From positions 32,215-96,214 of the forward strand of contig MU619266.1 in the NCBI GenBank assembly GCA_025201805.1: 64,000 nucleotides of DNA, in the 5' to 3' direction. Shown one piece after another: positions 59,834-64,000 of the stretch. Both the position numbers and the translations under genes were made by a program. Origin of the DNA: Parasitella parasitica (Eukaryota > Mucoromycota > Mucoromycetes > Mucorales > Mucoraceae). The notes under the pieces are model-generated. The model made no database searches. It worked only from the letters and a program-made list of their open reading frames with translations, and was not told the origin of the DNA. Position 1 is the first letter of the stretch, and each line of letters opens with the position of its first letter.

Positions 59834-62023
59834 TCATACAGTAATGTCCCAAACACGGACGGCAGCATCATGACCAACTGATGCTATGCTCAATCCACTG
59901 GAATTGTTCAAAAAACGGACACTGTTAACTGCATCCACATGGGCATTCTTGATGGCTACCTTCTTGGAAGGCTCCTCGAGATTCCATACATAAACATTGG
60001 TGTCAATGCTGCCACTGGCCAAGAATCGCCCACATTTGGACCAACTCATGGTTGTAATACGGCTGGTATGGAAGACCCAACTTTGGATTGTAGTTTCCTT
60101 AGTCTCGGTATCGTATATAAAGATCTTGCCAACACTGTCGCCTACAGCGATCAAGTTTAACGTGGGATGGACTGCCAAAGCAGTGATGTTACCGAGATTT
60201 TTGCTCAATTCGCCAGTTTTTGTAAAGTTGCCATCGCTCAATTCATATACGCGCACCTTGTTGTCCTATTGCGTACATGCGTTGTGAGCAAAAAATTCTT
60301 TACGTGATTCGCTTTTGTTTTACCTCGCCACCAACATAGATTGTCTTTCCATCTGAGCCAATGTCAGTGACAGTGGGTGTAAATCCAGGGCTTTCAAGTT
60401 GACCAATCTTTTCAAGTTTATCATCGTAAGCAATAACAGCTTCTTTTGTAGCCACAACAGCAATCTTGTTCTCAGAGACAGCAATAGACAAAGGAAGAGA
60501 CCCGGTAGCAGCAACCTTTCCACTGTATTGATAAATGAACAAAGGAAAAATTAGCATAAACCTCCATTTTGTGCATTTCCTCGTACCTGTATTTAAAGTC
60601 ATTACTTGCTTGACGGACAGTGTCATCCATAGCAACAGATAAAAGTTCATTATGTTTAAAAGATAAAGCATTAACTTGGTTGACATGTCCTTCGCCCTGG
60701 ACACGCTCAGCAAATGAATGATCTCCCTCTGCCCCATACTTCCATCCAAAGACATGGCCATCGTAAGAACCAGTGAATAAAGTATCATCTTCAGAAACAG
60801 CCAGAGCAGTAATAGCTTTACTATGTCCATCAATACGACGGGACACCTTGCCGCTATTCTTGTCCAAATAACTAAATTCACCAGATAACGAAGCAGTAAT
60901 CAGATAATCGCCCTTCCACAGATTGCCGACTTGCTGGTTATCCGCGGGAGCAGCTGCATGATTGATTTCAAACGTGCTACGTTGGGCAAGTTTAGCCAAA
61001 AATATGCTGCCAAGCAATGCACTATACTTACTTAACAACTGTCTTGGAATTCACATCCCAAATCTTGGCAGTATGATCAGCAGAAGACGACAAAAGTTGA
61101 GTGCTATCCGGAGACCACGAAAGAGCATAAATGCCGCCAGTATGGTTATTGTCAGCAGTGCTCAGTTCATCAACCTTGTCACCAGTCTCGCCATCATATA
61201 AAAAGATCTTCTCATCGGCACCGGCACTAGCGAAAAGCTTTCCGTCAGGCGAAAACGTGACAGAATGAACGAAGCGAGTATGGTCACGGATATTCTTGTT
61301 GTATTTAAAAGGCACGCCGTGAAAGAACGTAACCGTCATATCATCCGAAGCTGTAACGGCGCGGAAAGGACGCTGCTGGCGGATACTCACGCTGTTGATC
61401 GGTTTAGAATGGCCTACAATTTCGCCCACAGAGGATTGGAGATCAAACGTAATGGCACGACCAAATTTTTCTTTTCCCTCACCAACAGCAATCAAGCGCT
61501 TGCTCTCACCATCCCAAGCAATATCCCTAATTGTGCCTGAGATTAGGCAGTTCTCGCCTTTCAAGATATGCTCCTCATTGATGGTGTCCCAGACACGGAC
61601 ATTGCCATTTATATCTAAACCATGACTCGAATTAATAGCGTACTTTATACACATGCTGGCTTTTTGTTGTTGTTGTTGTTTTATTACCTCCAGTGGCCAT
61701 GTAGTATCCACTTGGACTGTAACGGGCTACAGTAGTTCGAGCTCTGTGTCCAGTATATTCTGTAGCAATAGAAGGATTCTGCTCCATTATCAGTACGCAG
61801 CAATTATTGGATCTCGTTTAATTCTACCTCCAAGTCTCTCATAAACACAGACTTTCCATTGGTGTAAGCAAAGGTTTTCCCTTTGGGGTCAGCCTCGAGC
61901 TTGATAGATTCGCCACGAGTTGTATAAGGAAGAGGAGCAAATGTGTATTCTGGTTTGATAGTATGTTAGTTGCTGCAGCTACGCGAATCTTCACGCTACA
62001 TGTTTACTTTTACTGTATTGCAT
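59834..62023 (-). CDS. AIP1: Actin-interacting protein 1 (WD-repeat cofilin cofactor)
   Basis: AIP1 works with cofilin to disassemble and cap actin filaments. Exons on the minus strand: 62023-62014, 61949-61828, 61778-61688, 61614-61032, 60976-60587, 60522-60324, 60265-59834. They join to 608 residues, the standard AIP1 size. The N terminus MQYKYTFAPLP continues TTRGESIKLEADPKGKTFAY, TNGKSVFMRDLE, a close match to known AIP1 starts. Repeated WD blades end in VRVWD, AKIWD, VYVWN and the final AAVRVWDITV. Typical features are TGHRARTTVARYSPSGYYMA and PFRAVTASDDMTVTFFHG. Two seven-bladed propellers are expected. The first coding exon is only 10 bases, supported by phase and GT-AG borders but worth checking against cDNA. 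Confidence 0.94.
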
Positions 62024-64000
62024 AGTATGGTATGAAGGGAAAGAGGAGAAAGAACGGCCCCAGACTTGCTACATCGTTTTAAATAGTTGTAACATCCTGA
62101 GTTTCAATGAATTCCTTAGCATTGATTTTGTTCAGTGTAATCAGCATGTTGCAGATTCATTTACCACATCTTTGAGCATATATGAATTCCAACCTAATTC
62201 TTGATTTGAAATGTGGAGCCACCACCAGCAATCATCCTTCTTGTGTATGATGGATACCTATGATAAAAAGTATTCCTTCTACTACTAAAAGCTCGCCTGA
62301 AAGGCTGCGATTAGTATATTGGATTTTAAAATTTGCTTTCGCATGGTCTCTTGTTTCGTCGAGAAACGGCTTACGACATGGAAAAAGGAAAGAAGCAAGA
62401 TTTCTATTCTTGGTATAAATGGAGGCTATCACTGTTACAAAAAAGACATTTTGATGAGTAGGTATCAAATGTGAATGAATCGGCGAAAAAAAAAAGTACG
62501 TGCGCCCTGCACTTCATTCTGGAATATAGAATTTACTGCTTGACAGAAATACCTGGTATGTATACTGGATGTGCTTATATTTTTGGGCTATCAACAAGCG
62601 TGGATACGGGATCCAAAATCAATTGTAAAAATAGCAGCATAAGCCGATGCTGTAATACACTGTTCAGTGTTTGTTAACTGCCAAGGAGTAGCCGATTGCC
62701 GAAAGCAGTGAAAATTAATTCTGAAGTACCGTATGATTTCACAAAGCCTTAAATTTGGGGTTGTTGAAGAAAGTGTCTTTTTCCTCTCATCGAATCTTGG
62801 TTGATGTAGGGTACATAACTTATGAACGATGTTTTGATAAATTACACAATAATAGCTCTAGTAAGTAACGCACGCACTATATTGATATTGTGCTAAGTAT
62901 ATGCGTATATGACAACTCCATCAAGAGCCTAAACACCATCCTGTCCTTGAACTATCCCCGAAAATCATGGCATGACATGCTTCTATTACATAAAAGCCTG
63001 CAGTCATTGTGATCAGCCAGAGTTACCCCGTCCAACATGTTTTCCCTTGAAAAATTCTGACTCTATCCATCATCTATTTGAATACAAATAATAAAAAGTG
63101 GCACCAACGCTATCTCAGCAAACTCAGTTATTGAATTCTGAAAGACTTGATTAATTAGTTGCCATAGGTCCCTGCATATGAAAAATAAAAAATAAAACAA
63201 AAATCATGCACAAGATTACCATACCAAATCTTGTTGAGTTGTAGCCTTTATTCGTTTAATGTTAATAGAGTATTAAACGGCTCAGGGAAACATTACATGT
63301 AAACGAACCTGTTGTTTCAGCCATTTTTTTCTCCAATAATAGCGCTGCTAGATATTCCTGATGATTTATATTGTTTGCGGGGCGACCAAATCAGTGCCAG
63401 TTTCAATCATTTACTCGGGAAAAAGTAAACAAAACGCACGAATACACATGAGGAGTTCCTGTTTACAACTTGATCCCGGAAAATTGTGTCATGATTACCA
63501 AGGTAACTGATTTTACATTTGCTTTCCAGTACATGAACAGTTCCTTCTCTAATCTCAATCAGAAATGCAGAATAATTTATAATAGACGCGTACCGCAATG
63601 ATAAAAAATCGAGATGGTGTACCATTGAATAATTGCTGATTTACTTTTTTTTGCAAAAGTAAGAAGGTCATTTTTCATGCAGCCCGGAAGGCTGACAATG
63701 GCATCAGATAGACATATCAGGCAAAAATAAGCTCGTGTGATACGTCAACGGATTTAATATCGAAAATTCTTGTCGTAATTTTTTCAACAGAAATGGACCA
63801 GTATGTATGTACTAATACCAATAGAAAATTGTGATATGTGCTTAATTGATGCATGAGATCAAGTAACAAAAGCTCTTTTGTAGCAAAAAATGGACATTAG
63901 ATCACGTGGAAAGTACGCTGTGGAGAAACACACATTTTTTAATCAATGAGGATGCTCCCTTTTTTTTTCTTTTTTTTTTCTCCCTCTTTTGTGTTTTTCT
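62024..64000. other. Terminal intergenic region
   Basis: Upstream of AIP1. The T- and TTTCC-rich sequence at 62035-62060 (C/T-rich on the minus strand) probably belongs to its promoter. Beyond that I found only short AT-rich frames, none with recognisable character. The window ends in a strongly T-rich tract (63958-64000) that may be the promoter of a gene outside the window. Confidence 0.5.

Overview
This is a eukaryotic nuclear window of 64 kb with one 640-base assembly gap (45894-46533). Genes carry many short introns (about 45-130 nt, GT-AG, one GC-AG) and lie 50 nt to a few kb apart in AT-rich spacers full of homopolymer runs. The gene content is fungal: a fused type I fatty acid synthase, a tricalbin, a Sgf73-type SAGA subunit and a GATA factor. 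The single-polypeptide FAS, the MyTH4-RhoGAP protein and the intron style point to an early-diverging fungus, most likely Mucoromycota (Mucorales, such as Mucor, Parasitella or Rhizopus relatives). The order is an inference; no rRNA or tRNA was found to test it.

Layout. 1-3482: 3' part of a tricalbin (ER-plasma membrane tether, + strand). 5181-17265: giant fused fatty acid synthase (+). 18420-21339: glutamine-rich protein kinase (-). 22377-26392: condensin subunit SMC2 (+). 26568-27588: uracil-DNA glycosylase (+), tail to tail with a membrane RING-H2 protein (27639-29107, -). 30040-30723: small cystatin-like protein (-). 30724-35663: gene-poor AT-rich desert. 35664-37822: MyTH4-RhoGAP protein (+). 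38123-39719: membrane-anchored periplasmic-binding-protein-fold protein (+). 40130-41281: dual-specificity phosphatase (-). 41935-43077: a disrupted HTD2/MaoC-type dehydratase (+). 43078-45893: second desert, ending in the gap. 46642-47930: GATA factor truncated by the gap (-). 48591-50505: Sgf73/ataxin-7 (-). 51500-56149: P5B-type ATPase with an unusual cysteine-rich N-terminal head (+). 57060-58014: ribosomal protein eS19 (-). 59834-62023: actin-interacting protein 1 (-). 62024-64000: no gene seen.

The window is mostly housekeeping and does not form a gene cluster. There are loose themes: membrane lipid biology (tricalbin, FAS, the broken dehydratase), actin and Rho signalling (AIP1, MyTH4-RhoGAP), and chromosome or DNA maintenance (SMC2, UNG, Sgf73). 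I found no CRISPR array, no coding transposon, and no convincing multi-gene novel system. The least ordinary items are the P5B ATPase architecture, the surface-anchored bacterial-type solute-binding protein, the divergent cystatin-like gene, the dehydratase with three same-direction frameshifts plus a lost splice donor, and a pair of about 230-bp dispersed repeats flanking the eS19 gene.
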